64,000 bases of DNA, taken from UBA1952 sp965246765. GTDB lineage: Bacteria > Bacteroidota > Bacteroidia > Chitinophagales > Chitinophagaceae. Shown one piece after another: positions 1 through 8,880 of this stretch. The stretch lies in the NCBI GenBank assembly GCA_965246765.1, contig CBDFFJ010000004.1, positions 496,001-560,000 on the forward strand, in the 5' to 3' direction. The stretch's first letter is position 1. The number at the start of each line of letters is the position of its first letter. The notes under the pieces were generated by a model. It was not told the origin of the DNA. It did no database searches and worked only from the letters and a program-made list of their open reading frames with translations. The position numbers and the translations under genes are program-made.

Positions 1-67
1 CCGGCCGCTTTAATGCTGATCAACGCATTGAAAAATCTATGCCGGTAATCGCGCGATTCGCGGAGCT

Positions 68-75
68 TACTTTTA
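68..75 (+). promoter_or_regulatory. -7-like box TACTTTTA before the DUF885 lipoprotein gene
   Basis: TACTTTTA matches the Bacteroidota -7 consensus TAnnTTTG at all but the last base and lies 7 nt before the ATG at 83. It supports that start, which precedes the in-frame stop, as the true beginning of the gene. Confidence 0.4.
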
Positions 76-82
76 CGCTCTT

Positions 83-1825
83 ATGAAAAAGGTCATATTC
101 CTGCTCGCTATAGTGTGTGTTATAACGGGCTGCACCAATATCATCAAAAAAGACCGCAACATGAATGCAGCTTTTGACCACTATAAGGCCGGCTTCGTGG
201 AAGCGCTTTGGAAGGTTTATCCGGCTTGGGCCAGCGGTTAGGGTTATCACAAATATGACAGCATACTCGTGGTGCCCGACGATGCCGCACGTAACCGGGA
301 GCTGGCCTTTGCAAAGGCCGCCTTAGACTCACTCAAGGGCTTTGACGCCGCGGGTCTGGATGATAATAACCAGACGGATTTCCACATAATGGAAAGTCAG
401 CTGAACGGAATTATCTGGGGCATCAACGAGCTAAAATCCTATCAATGGGATCCTTCCGGCTATAATGTAGGTGAGATCTTCGGCGCTATGCTGGCTAATA
501 ATTACGATACGGTTGACGCCCGTTTGCAAAACTTCGGGCGGCGGGCAGCAGCGGTGCCCGCTTATTATGAAGCGGCGAGGCGAAATATTGTTAATCCTAC
601 AGAAGAGCATACAAAGCTGGCTATTGAGCAAAACCTTGGCTCACTTTCAATTTTCCGGAAAGATCTGCCCGAAATGCTGGGTAAGTCCGGCCTTCCTGAT
701 GCGGAAAAAGCTTCCGTCAGGTCAGCTGCGGAAGCTGCCGCCTCCGCCATAGAATCTTACGCCGCCTGGCTGAAGGCGCTGAAGAACAGCAATCCGCGCT
801 CCTTCCGCTTAGGTGAGCCGCTTTATGCAAAGAAGTTCGCCTTTGACATCCAATCCCGCTACACCGCCTCAGAGGTTTTTGACAAGGCGGTAGCGCATAA
901 AAGGGAGTTGCATGGCGCTATGGCCAAGCTGGCCCGGCAGCTGTGGCCTAAGTACATGGGCACAGAGCCCGTCCCGGCAGACTCGCTTCAGGTGATCCGC
1001 AGCGTCATAGACAGGATCTCGCTGCGTCATGTAGCGCCAGACTCGTTTCAGAAGGCCATTGAGCAGCAACTACCCGTACTGCAGCAATTTGTAAAGGAAA
1101 AAAACCTGCTTTACATTGATCCGGCAAAGCCGCTGGTAGTGCGGCGGGAGCCCGACTATATGGCGGGCGTGGCAGGCGCCAGCATTTCCGCGCCCGGCCC
1201 TTACGACAAGGGAGGCAACACTTATTACAATGTGGGCTCGCTATCCGGCCGGGATGCGGACAAGGCGGAAAGCTATCTGCGGGAATACAACCACTATATC
1301 CTGCAAATTCTGAACATACACGAGGCTATTCCCGGGCACTACACCCAGCTCGTGTACAGCAATCAGAGCCCGAGCCTCATCAAGTCGCTGTTTGGCTCTT
1401 CTTCCATGATTGAAGGCTGGGCCGTTTACACCGAACGCATGATGCTGGATGCGGGTTATGGCAGCAACGAGCCCGAAATGTGGCTGATGTATTATAAATG
1501 GAATCTGCGCAGCACCTGCAATACGATCTTGGACTACAGCGTGCATACAGCCAATATGAGTAAAGAGCAGGCTATGAATCTGCTTGTGCGTGAGGCCTTT
1601 CAGCAACAAGCGGAAGCAGAAGGCAAATGGAGGCGCGTTTCGGTAACACAGGTACAGCTATGCTGCTACTTTACCGGCTACACCGAAATCATGGATCTGC
1701 GTGAGGAACTGCGGGCAAAGCAGGGGTCAGCGTTTAATCTTAAAGCTTTCCACGAAAAGTTTCACAGCTGCGGCTCCGCGCCGGTTAAACACATCCGGGA
1801 GCTGATGCTGAAGGAGATGAAATAA
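83..1825 (+). pseudogene. DUF885 family lipoprotein, interrupted by an in-frame TAG
   Basis: Reading from the ATG at 83 gives a lipoprotein signal peptide with lipobox ITGC, then about 30 residues, then a TAG at 239-241 (codon 53). The same frame continues without further stops to 1825, for 580 codons in all. The flanks of the stop (PAWASG / GYHKYDS) fit the start of the DUF885 domain, so a Leu codon TTG changed to TAG is the simplest explanation. Downstream the protein is intact and carries the family's metallopeptidase-like motif HEAIPGHY (1319-1342) and EGWAVYTE. DUF885 proteins are predicted zinc-dependent envelope or secreted hydrolases of unknown substrate. A shorter product could start near 269 but would lack the signal peptide. 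Whether the stop is real or a sequencing error cannot be told here. Confidence 0.8.
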
Positions 1826-1926
1826 TGCGCGAAGAGGCAACGGGCGTCATCTCAAACCTGCCTGTTTTTCTCCCCGCGCCGCCCTACCTTCGCCGCCAAG
1901 TCAAAAAACCACAAGCATATAGTAAT

Positions 1927-2493
1927 ATGGCTACAACCGCTGATATCCGAAACGGCATGATCCTCAAGCTGGACAATGCCTTGTATTCCATTGTAGAGTT
2001 TGGTCAGAATAAGACCGCCCGCTCGGCCGCCAAGGTGTGGGCCAAGCTGAAAGGCGTGGACAATGCCCGCTCTATTGAGCATACCTGGAACTCTGGAGAG
2101 ACCGTTTTTCCGGTACGCGTGGAGCGCCGTCCCTACCAGTTTCTATACAAAGACGACAGCGGCTTCAACCTAATGGATACCAGTTCCTATGAGCAGATTG
2201 TGATAGCCGAGAGCAATATTGAGCGTCCTGAGCTTTACAAAGACGGGCAGGAATGCTTCGTGCTGGTAAATACCGAAACGGAAATGCCTATGAGCGTGGA
2301 GCTTCCGCCAAGCGTCAATCTGCGCGTTACTTACAGCGAGCCGGGCGTGAAAGGAGATACTGCGACCAATACGCTCAAGCCTGCCACCGTTGAGACTGGC
2401 GCTACCGTAAACGTGCCGCTCTTTGTCAACGAAGGCACACTCATAAAGATTGACACGACCACCGGCAAATATGTTGAGCGCGTAAAGGAATAA
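1927..2493 (+). CDS. efp: Elongation factor P
   Basis: The 188-aa protein has the full three-domain EF-P layout: N-terminal KOW-like domain, central OB fold from about residue 66, and a C-terminal OB fold ending in the conserved TLKPATVETGATVNVPLFV stretch. EF-P relieves ribosome stalling at polyproline stretches. The start at 1927 (MATTADIRNGM) matches the family N-terminus; upstream in-frame codons are not conserved. The acceptor loop near residue 32 reads NKTARSAAKVW instead of the usual PGKG or PGRG, so the modified residue is not obvious; Arg32 is nearest the tip. I recall similar loops in other Chitinophagaceae EF-Ps, from memory only. It stands alone between the DUF885 gene and accB. 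Confidence 0.93.
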   Translation: MATTADIRNGMILKLDNALYSIVEFGQNKTARSAAKVWAKLKGVDNARSIEHTWNSGETVFPVRVERRPYQFLYKDDSGFNLMDTSSYEQIVIAESNIERPELYKDGQECFVLVNTETEMPMSVELPPSVNLRVTYSEPGVKGDTATNTLKPATVETGATVNVPLFVNEGTLIKIDTTTGKYVERVKE

Positions 2494-2513
2494 TAAGCGT
2501 TGCCTGTTAAACC

Positions 2514-2531
2514 ATCAGCAGCGCTGCTGAT
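2514..2531. other. 18-bp perfect palindrome downstream of efp
   Basis: ATCAGCAGCGCTGCTGAT is its own reverse complement. It sits 21 nt after the efp stop and could fold as a 7-bp stem with a GCGC loop. There is no immediate T-run, only TTTTTATTTT about 16 nt later, so a terminator role is uncertain. Confidence 0.4.
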
Positions 2532-2648
2532 AAACAAACCGGCCATTTTTATTTTCTCTCATTAGACCTTAATCTTGTTCCCGTCATTCATCTCTTTAAA
2601 AGCTAAGCTGCTATTCCTATCTCAGCATTAGCACATCAGCACATTCAT

Positions 2649-3152
2649 ATGGAATTCAAGCAAATTCAGGAGCTTATAAAGACCATCAATAAGAGCAGCA
2701 TCTCCGAGCTCAGCATCCGCGACGGCGAATTTGAGATCACCATCCGCCAGGGCGCGGAGCCGGTGGAAGGCGGCCAGATGCCCATGCACATGATGATGCC
2801 GATGCCGCAAATGCAGATGGCCCAGCAGGCACCTATGCAGCAGGGTGCTCCTCAGGCCATTGCGGCGCCTCCTACGCCGGCATCTCCGGCAGATGCAGGC
2901 AGCGGCGCAAAGGGCACGCAGATAAAAAGCCCGATGATCGGTACCTTCTACCGCAGCTCGTCTCCAGACAAGCCAGCGTTGGCGAACGTAGGCGACGAAG
3001 TGAAAAAAGGGCAGGTGCTCTGCATCATTGAAGCCATGAAGCTGTTTAATGAGATAGAAAGCGAGATAAACGGACGTATCATCAAAGTGCTGGCAGACGA
3101 TGCCACGCCTGTGGAGTACGATCAGCCTCTTTTCCTTGTAGAAGCTATTTAA
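2649..3152 (+). CDS. accB: Acetyl-CoA carboxylase biotin carboxyl carrier protein
   Basis: The 167-aa BCCP carries the carboxyl group on biotin between the biotin carboxylase and carboxyltransferase of acetyl-CoA carboxylase, the first step of fatty-acid synthesis. The N-terminal about 35 residues (MEFKQIQELIKTI...) are the conserved helix/strand that binds AccC. Residues about 40-90 form a Met/Gln/Pro/Ala-rich flexible linker with many PM and QM repeats. The C-terminal biotinyl domain has the thumb region and the biotinylation motif EAMKLFNE with acceptor Lys131. Length is typical. accC follows 87 bp later in the same orientation, the usual arrangement. Confidence 0.96.
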   Translation: MEFKQIQELIKTINKSSISELSIRDGEFEITIRQGAEPVEGGQMPMHMMMPMPQMQMAQQAPMQQGAPQAIAAPPTPASPADAGSGAKGTQIKSPMIGTFYRSSSPDKPALANVGDEVKKGQVLCIIEAMKLFNEIESEINGRIIKVLADDATPVEYDQPLFLVEAI

Positions 3153-3155
3153 AAC

Positions 3156-3228
3156 AAAATGCAAAATTCAAAAATGCAAAAGGATATACCGACTGCATCT
3201 GCATTTTGCATTTTGCATTTTGCATTTT
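3156..3228. repeat. GCAAAAT-type inverted repeat between accB and accC
   Basis: The right arm (3201-3228) is four tandem GCATTTT heptamers. The left arm (3156-3181) is nearly its reverse complement (AAAATGCAAAATTC then AAAAATGCAAAA). Together they could form an AT-rich stem of about 25 bp with one mismatch and one bulge and a loop of about 19 nt, inside the accB-accC transcript just upstream of the accC start. The same 7-nt word is repeated within each arm, so copy number could vary. Confidence 0.75.
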
Positions 3229-3239
3229 AAATTCCTCCT

Positions 3240-4577
3240 GTGTTCCAGAAAATCCTTATAGCCAACCGTGGTGAGATTGCCCTTCGTGTAATCCGTACCT
3301 GCCGGGAAATGGGAATTAAGACTGTAGCGGTATATTCTACCGCCGATAAGGACAGCCTGCACGTCCGCTTTGCGGATGAGGCCGTCTGCATCGGCAAGGC
3401 GCAGAGCGCCGACTCCTACCTTAATATTCCGCGCATCATGGCGGCTGCCGAGATCACTAATGCGGATGCGATTCACCCCGGTTACGGCTTTCTGGCGGAA
3501 AACGCCGGCTTCGCGGAAATCTGCGCGCAATACAATATCAAGTTCATTGGCCCCACCCCTGCGATGATTCGCAAGATGGGTGACAAGATGACGGCGAAGG
3601 AAACAATGATCGCGGCAGGTGTGCCTTGCATACCCGGCTCCAAGGCCTTGTTGGAAAGCGTAGAAGAAGCCCGCGTCATGGCTAAGGAAATGGGTTTCCC
3701 TATCATCCTGAAAGCTACAGCCGGGGGCGGCGGCAAAGGCATGCGCGTAGTGTGGGAAGACGGCGAGCTGGAAAAAAATTACAACAATGCCAAGCAGGAG
3801 GCTGCCGCATCGTTTAAAAACGACGGCATCTACATGGAGAAATTCGTGGAGGAGCCGCGTCATATTGAGATTCAGGTTGCAGGCGACCAATATGGCAATG
3901 TCTGCCACCTTTCTGAGCGCGACTGCTCTATCCAGCGCCGGCACCAGAAACTTGTGGAGGAGTCGCCGTCTCCATTTATGACAAAGGAGCTACGGAAAGC
4001 CATGGGCGACGCAGCTATTAAGGCGGCTGCAGCCATTAATTATGAAAGCGTCGGCACGGTTGAATTTCTCGTGGATAAGCACCGCAACTTCTACTTCATG
4101 GAAATGAATACCCGTATCCAGGTAGAGCACGGCGTGACTGAAGAGGTGATTCAATACGACCTGATCAAAGAGCAGATTAAGATTGCAGCGGGCGTTAAGA
4201 TTTCCGGTAAAAACTATGAGCCTGAGATGCACGCCATTGAGTGCCGCATCAATGCCGAAGATCCTTATAATGATTTCCGCCCGTCGCCGGGCACTATTAC
4301 GGTACTGCACACGCCAGGTGGCCACGGCGTGCGTATAGACTCACACATCTACGCCGGATATACCATTCCACCCTACTACGATTCCATGATCGCTAAGATC
4401 ATTGCCGTAGCCCAAACGCGCGAAGAGGCGATCTGCACTATGGAGCGCGCCCTCAGCGAATACGTAATTGAAGGCGTCAAAACCACAATTCCGTTCCATC
4501 AGCAGCTGATGAAGAACGAAGACTTCCGCAATGGAAACTTCACCACGAAGTTTATAGAAACCTTTGAGCTGATCTAA
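3240..4577 (+). CDS. accC: Acetyl-CoA carboxylase biotin carboxylase subunit
   Basis: The 445-aa ATP-grasp enzyme carboxylates biotin on AccB using bicarbonate and ATP. The N-terminal Rossmann-like lobe opens with FQKILIANRGEIALRVIR. The Gly-rich ATP loop GGGGKGMRVV lies near residue 165, and the metal/ATP site MEMNTRIQVEH near 290. After that His the usual Pro is Gly here (EHGVTEE), an uncommon substitution at a well-conserved position. The start is GTG at 3240, immediately after the conserved N-terminal boundary; no ATG fits. Length matches the family (about 445-450 aa). It is very likely co-transcribed with accB, with a GC-rich hairpin downstream. Confidence 0.96.
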   Translation: MFQKILIANRGEIALRVIRTCREMGIKTVAVYSTADKDSLHVRFADEAVCIGKAQSADSYLNIPRIMAAAEITNADAIHPGYGFLAENAGFAEICAQYNIKFIGPTPAMIRKMGDKMTAKETMIAAGVPCIPGSKALLESVEEARVMAKEMGFPIILKATAGGGGKGMRVVWEDGELEKNYNNAKQEAAASFKNDGIYMEKFVEEPRHIEIQVAGDQYGNVCHLSERDCSIQRRHQKLVEESPSPFMTKELRKAMGDAAIKAAAAINYESVGTVEFLVDKHRNFYFMEMNTRIQVEHGVTEEVIQYDLIKEQIKIAAGVKISGKNYEPEMHAIECRINAEDPYNDFRPSPGTITVLHTPGGHGVRIDSHIYAGYTIPPYYDSMIAKIIAVAQTREEAICTMERALSEYVIEGVKTTIPFHQQLMKNEDFRNGNFTTKFIETFELI

Positions 4578-4614
4578 GCAGCGCCACCTAAGGAAAATCT
4601 GTTTGCAAGGTTCT

Positions 4615-4635
4615 GGCCCCGGCAATGCCGGGGCC
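4615..4635 (+). terminator. GC-rich hairpin after accC
   Basis: GGCCCCGGC-AAT-GCCGGGGCC is a perfect 9-bp stem with a 3-nt loop, followed by TTACTTTTG. The T-tract is short and overlaps the -7 box of the next gene, so it is a plausible but weak intrinsic terminator for accB-accC. Confidence 0.6.
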
Positions 4636-4636
4636 T

Positions 4637-4644
4637 TACTTTTG
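4637..4644 (+). promoter_or_regulatory. -7 box TACTTTTG of the M16 protease pair
   Basis: This is an exact match to TAnnTTTG, 17 nt before the ATG at 4662 and directly after the accC hairpin. It indicates a fresh transcription start for the M16 genes. Confidence 0.65.
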
Positions 4645-4661
4645 CGCCTCAAACCATCTTC

Positions 4662-5987
4662 ATGAAGCGCAAAGTCTTCTATGCCGGCCTGCTGGCTTTT
4701 CCCTTTTTTCTGAACACTGCGGGCGCTGCAATTAAGTTTACGGAATACGATCTGCCAAACGGCCTGCATGTCATTCTTCACGAAGATCATGCGACGCCGA
4801 TTGTGGCGGTAAGCGTGATGTACCATGTAGGCTCCAAAAATGAAGACCCGCAGCGCACCGGCTTCGCGCACTTCTTTGAGCACCTTCTTTTTGAAGGCTC
4901 AGACAATATCAAGCGGGGTGAGTACATGAAGCTGGTGCAGGGCGCCGGCGGTCAGCTCAATGCAAATACGACCCAGGACAGGACTTTCTACTATGAGGTA
5001 TTGCCTTCCAACCAGCTGGAGCTTGCTCTCTGGATGGAAAGCGAGCGCATGCTGCATGCTAAAATTGACCAGACCGGCGTAGAGACACAGCGCAAGGTGG
5101 TAAAGGAAGAAAAGAAGCAGCGCTACGACAACACGCCTTACGGGCAGCTTATTAATGTAGTGTATGAGAACGCTTTCAGCAAAAGCAATTACCGCTGGAC
5201 GCCTATCGGCAAGGAGCAATATATAGATCAGGCTACCCTTCCGGAGTTCATGAGCTTCTACAAGACGTTCTATGTGCCGAACAATGCTACGCTCGTTATT
5301 GGCGGCGACGTTACTCCGGAACAGGCAAAGATCCTTATCGCGAAATACTTTGGTGAAATTCCACGCGGCGCCGGTGAGATTCCGCGCGGCACCGTGGACG
5401 AGCCTGCGATGACTACCGAAAAGCGAATCAATTTCTACGATAACATCCAGCTTCCGGCGGTTATCGTGGCTTATCACACCCCAAAGCCCGGTTCAACCGA
5501 TTATTATGCGCTTGATCTGCTCAGCAGCCTGCTGTCTCAGGGCAACAGCTCGCGCCTGCAAAAAGAAGTTGTGGATAAGCAACAGAAAGCAGTAAACGTC
5601 GGCGCAGGTGGCACCGGCAATGAGGACGCCAGCGTGGCGCTCATGTATGGCATCGCCAATATCGGCGTTAAGCCGGAAGAGCTGGAGAAGGCTATGCTTG
5701 CTGAGGTGGAGAAAGTGCAGAAGACGGGCATCACCGACGCCGAGCTCAAAAAGCTAATGATACAGACGGAGACACAAATGGCGGAGCAAAATCAAAAAGT
5801 GCTCGGTGTTGTCACTAACCTCGCTACGTTCCGCACCTTTCAGGGGGCCGCAGACCTCATCAATACCGAAATGTCTGAGTATCAGAAAGTGACTAAGGCA
5901 GACATTCAGCGCGTGGCAAACAAGTATTTCACCGCCAACAACCGCCTTGTAGTTTATTACCTGCCTAAACAGGCACAGAAAGGCTAA
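4662..5987 (+). CDS. M16 family zinc metallopeptidase, catalytic subunit
   Basis: The 441-aa protein has an N-terminal signal peptide (KRKVFYAGLLAFPFFLNTAGA) and two M16 domains. The inverted zinc motif HxxEH is intact as H70-F-F-E73-H74, and the third ligand region VVKEEKKQR lies around residues 147-153. This is the active half of a two-chain, pitrilysin/PqqL-like peptidase; M16 enzymes clasp and degrade small peptides or unfolded segments, and here the site is periplasmic or outer-membrane facing. The next gene, 54 bp downstream, encodes the inactive partner, the standard arrangement for bacterial M16B heterodimers. The promoter box is at 4637. The natural substrate is unknown. Confidence 0.92.
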   Translation: MKRKVFYAGLLAFPFFLNTAGAAIKFTEYDLPNGLHVILHEDHATPIVAVSVMYHVGSKNEDPQRTGFAHFFEHLLFEGSDNIKRGEYMKLVQGAGGQLNANTTQDRTFYYEVLPSNQLELALWMESERMLHAKIDQTGVETQRKVVKEEKKQRYDNTPYGQLINVVYENAFSKSNYRWTPIGKEQYIDQATLPEFMSFYKTFYVPNNATLVIGGDVTPEQAKILIAKYFGEIPRGAGEIPRGTVDEPAMTTEKRINFYDNIQLPAVIVAYHTPKPGSTDYYALDLLSSLLSQGNSSRLQKEVVDKQQKAVNVGAGGTGNEDASVALMYGIANIGVKPEELEKAMLAEVEKVQKTGITDAELKKLMIQTETQMAEQNQKVLGVVTNLATFRTFQGAADLINTEMSEYQKVTKADIQRVANKYFTANNRLVVYYLPKQAQKG

Positions 5988-6041
5988 GCATTCCCTGCCC
6001 GCATCAGCATCCGGGCCACACAGACACCCAAAATTTTAGTC

Positions 6042-8117
6042 ATGAAAAAGATCCTGCTTTCCATATCCATACTTTCCCTCGCGGGCTTTACACAGGCGCA
6101 GACATTTGACCGCGCATCACGGCCCAAGCCCGGCCCGGCCCCGAAGATTGAGCTGGGCAAGACAGAAAGCTTCACGCTTGCAAATGGCCTTCGTGTGTTC
6201 GTTGTAGAGAATCATAAGGTTCCACTCGTTTCCCTATCACTTGAGCTGGACATCCGTCCCGAGCTTCAGGGTTCAATGGCCGGTTTCCACGATATTGTCG
6301 GCGAGCTTATTACTACCGGTACGAAAACGCGTGGCAAAGACGCGCTTGACCTCGCCATTGACAATATTGGCGCAACCATAAAAGCAGACGAAGAAAGCAT
6401 GTTTGCATCGGCGTTAAAGCGCAATGCAGCCACACTGCTGGCGCTTATGGGCGACATTGTCCTTCATGCAGACTTTAAACAGGCAGAGCTGGACAAACTG
6501 AAAAAGCAGAACCTTTCCGGCCTCGCCGCCGCCAAAAACAATCCGGATGCGATGCTGGCCAACGTCACGCAAGCCGTCAACTTCGGCGCGTCTCATCCCT
6601 ACGGAGAAGTGGCAACTGAGGCAAGTGTCAATGCGGTTACGCTCGCGCGCTGCAAGGCATACTTTGATACCTACTGGCGGCCAAACGTCGGCTACATGGC
6701 TATCGTCGGCGACATTACCAGCGCGGAGGCAAAGCCGCTTGTAGAAAAATATTTCGGCGCCTGGCAAAAGGCTAATGTGCCCGTGGCTACATACACTGTT
6801 CCGCAATCCGGCGGCGTTACGCGCGTAGCGCTGGCTGGTCGCGATGCCGCAGTGCAGAGCGTGTTCAACGTTACTTACCCGATCAGCCTGGCGCCGGGTG
6901 AGCCGGATGCGATCAAGGCCAAAGTGGCCAATGCGGTGCTTGGCGGCGGCTCTCAGGGACGTCTTTTCCTGAACCTTCGCGAGGGACATGGCTGGACCTA
7001 CGGCTCTTACTCTACCATTAAGGAGGACGACAAGCTGGGCTCCTTTACGGCTTACGCCAAATGCCGCAACGCAGTAACCGACAGCGCTATCCGCGAAACC
7101 CTGGCGGAGATGCGTCGCCTTCAGACAGAGAAAGTTTCGGATGAAGACCTGCAGAGCCGTATCACTAATATGACCGGCCAGTTCGCCATTAACCTGGAAA
7201 ATCCCCAGACTGTAGCGCAATATGCCATTAATGTAGAGCGGTACCACATGCCGAAGGATTACTACAGCAATTACCTGCGCAATCTTGCTGCCGTGACAGC
7301 AACGGATGTACAGGAAATGGCTAAGAAGTACATTCGTCCGGAAGCGGCCAACATCGTGGTGGTTGGCAATAGCGATGAAGTCGCGGCGAAGCTGGCGCAG
7401 TTTGGCAAAGTGTCCTTGTATGACAATTATGGACAACCTGCCTCGGCAGCGACGAAAATCGCTGCCCCAGCCGGCATTACCGCAGATGGGGTGCGTAAGA
7501 AGTACATCGCTTCGCTTGGCGGCGAAGCGGCAATCAACGGACTCAAGGACATGAAGCTCGTGTACAGCTTTGAGCCGCAGCCCGGCGTCACGGTTACCAT
7601 GACCGAGCTCAAGGGGAATGGTAAGCTCAAACGTGAGGTCGCGGCCATGGGCCAGACATTCCAGAAGAGCATTTATGTAGACGGCAAGGGAATGCAGGAG
7701 TCACAGGGGCAGTCTAAAGCCATGGAAGGGGAAGACCTGACCGAAGCCCAGCGCCAGGCCGATATGCAGAGTATCCTTCATCCGGAAAAATTCCGCCTCA
7801 GCTATACGCTCACCGGCATGGAGCAGCTGGACGGCCAGCAGGCGTATGCGCTGGAAACAACTGACGCTAATGGTGCGAAAGGCAAAGAATATTATGCTGC
7901 CGAGACCGGCCTGCTGATAAGGAGCAATCATAGCAAAAAAACCGCGCAAGGCGACATTTCTGTAATGACGGAGTACAAAGATTATCGCGAGGTGCCCGGC
8001 GCCGGCGGCTACCGCGTGCCTTACAGTCTTAAGCAATCAATAGGGCCGCAGACGTTTGACGCGAAGCTTCAAACGGTTGAAATCAACAAAGGCATTCCGG
8101 ACAGCGAATTCAAATAA
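6042..8117 (+). CDS. M16 family peptidase-like protein, inactive partner with C-terminal extension
   Basis: The 691-aa exported protein (signal peptide ending AQA-Q) has two M16 domains over residues about 40-460. The zinc motif is degenerate: at the HxxEH position it reads H83-D-I-V-G87, so it cannot bind zinc, while the substrate-side R/Y region (LREGHGWTYGSYS) is retained. This is the pattern of the non-catalytic chain of an M16B heterodimer, partnered with the preceding gene. Residues about 480-691 form an extra beta-rich domain rich in Tyr and Gly that resembles LolA/LppX-type lipid-binding folds in periodicity. That is an inference from pattern only. A strong terminator follows. Confidence 0.9.
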   Translation: MKKILLSISILSLAGFTQAQTFDRASRPKPGPAPKIELGKTESFTLANGLRVFVVENHKVPLVSLSLELDIRPELQGSMAGFHDIVGELITTGTKTRGKDALDLAIDNIGATIKADEESMFASALKRNAATLLALMGDIVLHADFKQAELDKLKKQNLSGLAAAKNNPDAMLANVTQAVNFGASHPYGEVATEASVNAVTLARCKAYFDTYWRPNVGYMAIVGDITSAEAKPLVEKYFGAWQKANVPVATYTVPQSGGVTRVALAGRDAAVQSVFNVTYPISLAPGEPDAIKAKVANAVLGGGSQGRLFLNLREGHGWTYGSYSTIKEDDKLGSFTAYAKCRNAVTDSAIRETLAEMRRLQTEKVSDEDLQSRITNMTGQFAINLENPQTVAQYAINVERYHMPKDYYSNYLRNLAAVTATDVQEMAKKYIRPEAANIVVVGNSDEVAAKLAQFGKVSLYDNYGQPASAATKIAAPAGITADGVRKKYIASLGGEAAINGLKDMKLVYSFEPQPGVTVTMTELKGNGKLKREVAAMGQTFQKSIYVDGKGMQESQGQSKAMEGEDLTEAQRQADMQSILHPEKFRLSYTLTGMEQLDGQQAYALETTDANGAKGKEYYAAETGLLIRSNHSKKTAQGDISVMTEYKDYREVPGAGGYRVPYSLKQSIGPQTFDAKLQTVEINKGIPDSEFK

Positions 8118-8135
8118 TTTCCGTCGCATTCGTCC

Positions 8136-8166
8136 AAAAAACCCGCCCCCCCGTTCCGGGTTTTTT
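8136..8166 (+). terminator. Intrinsic terminator after the M16 pair
   Basis: AAAAAACCCG (8136-8145) pairs with CGGGTTTTTT (8157-8166), an 11-nt loop and a run of T. It also faces the convergent miaE gene, so it may serve both strands. Confidence 0.85.
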
Positions 8167-8171
8167 ATTTG

Positions 8172-8781
8172 TCAGTGCATCCGGTCTCCGCGGGGCCTGA
8201 GCTTTTGAAGCACATCCGCTTCCCGCTTCAGCCAGTTTTGCCAGGCAGCGCGGGTGACTGCTTCGCCAAAAAAGGATACTGCAAGATTCAGGAACAGACG
8301 GTAATGACCGGCTTCACTAACCATGAACCTGTAGTAGAATTTCCGCAAACTTTCTTCCTCCATCCTCCACTCCTTCAGACAAAAGGCGGAACCGCTCGCA
8401 GCTACGGGCTTCAATCAAGCCGCAGAGCAAGAGCTGATGCAATAGCTTGTCTTCGGGATTTCCACCTTTAGGTATGCCTTCCAACAGCGCGTTGACATAC
8501 TCATCCTTCCGTTGCCGTCCAAGGGAGAATCCGCGTTTCTGAAGCTCCGCATACACAAGCCGGAAGTGGCCCCACTCTTCCGTTACAACCGGAGCCAGGG
8601 CTGCCACCAGGCCCGGCCTGTCGGCGTACAGCTGTATGAGGGAAATGCACTGCGTAGCTGCCTTCTGCTCGCAAAAAGCATGGTCGCTCAGCACTTCCTC
8701 CAGAGAAACAGCGGCAAGATCGGCCCAGCGCGGGTCTGTAGGAAGCTTTAGGCCCAGAATGGTATTGTCGGCAGCGCTCAT
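8172..8781 (-). pseudogene. miaE: tRNA-(ms2io6A)-hydroxylase MiaE-like, single-base frameshift
   Basis: Two overlapping minus-strand frames together make one MiaE-type ferritin-like di-iron protein of about 203 aa. The upstream frame (start at 8781, MSAADNTILGLKL) carries EQKAA and the first ExxH (EEWGHF, E69/H72) and runs to EARSCERFRLLSEGVED. The downstream frame resumes with EESLRKFYYRFMVSEAGHYRLF, which holds the second ExxH. Removing one base near 8361, in a G/A-rich stretch of the coding strand, joins them exactly. As read, the protein would lose its second iron-ligand pair and be inactive. MiaE hydroxylates ms2i6A37 in tRNA. An earlier start at 8811 overlaps the likely promoter (TATTTTCG) and is not preferred. 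Sequencing error or true mutation are both possible. Confidence 0.8.
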
Positions 8782-8865
8782 TGGCAGACGAAAATAATAC
8801 CGCGCGCACATGCCGGGCTTTGCGCGGCAGACACGATTCTGTTAACATTCAGCCGTCTGGCGGGC

Positions 8866-8873
8866 TATCTTTG
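8866..8873 (+). promoter_or_regulatory. -7 box TATCTTTG before the NYN gene
   Basis: This is an exact TAnnTTTG match with only 7 nt between the box and the ATG at 8881, implying a very short leader. Confidence 0.65.
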
Positions 8874-8880
8874 AGCGACT

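Noticed and set aside
239..241. Recoded TAG (pyrrolysine or read-through)
   Set aside because: No pyl genes or downstream stem-loop evident, and other genes use TAG as an ordinary stop.
1825..1926. N-terminal extension of EF-P
   Set aside because: The open frame reaches upstream but the residues are not EF-P-like and the family start fits 1927.
6414..7436. Minus-strand ORF inside the second M16 gene
   Set aside because: Shadow of the coding strand; Cys/Arg/His-rich translation with no recognisable domain.
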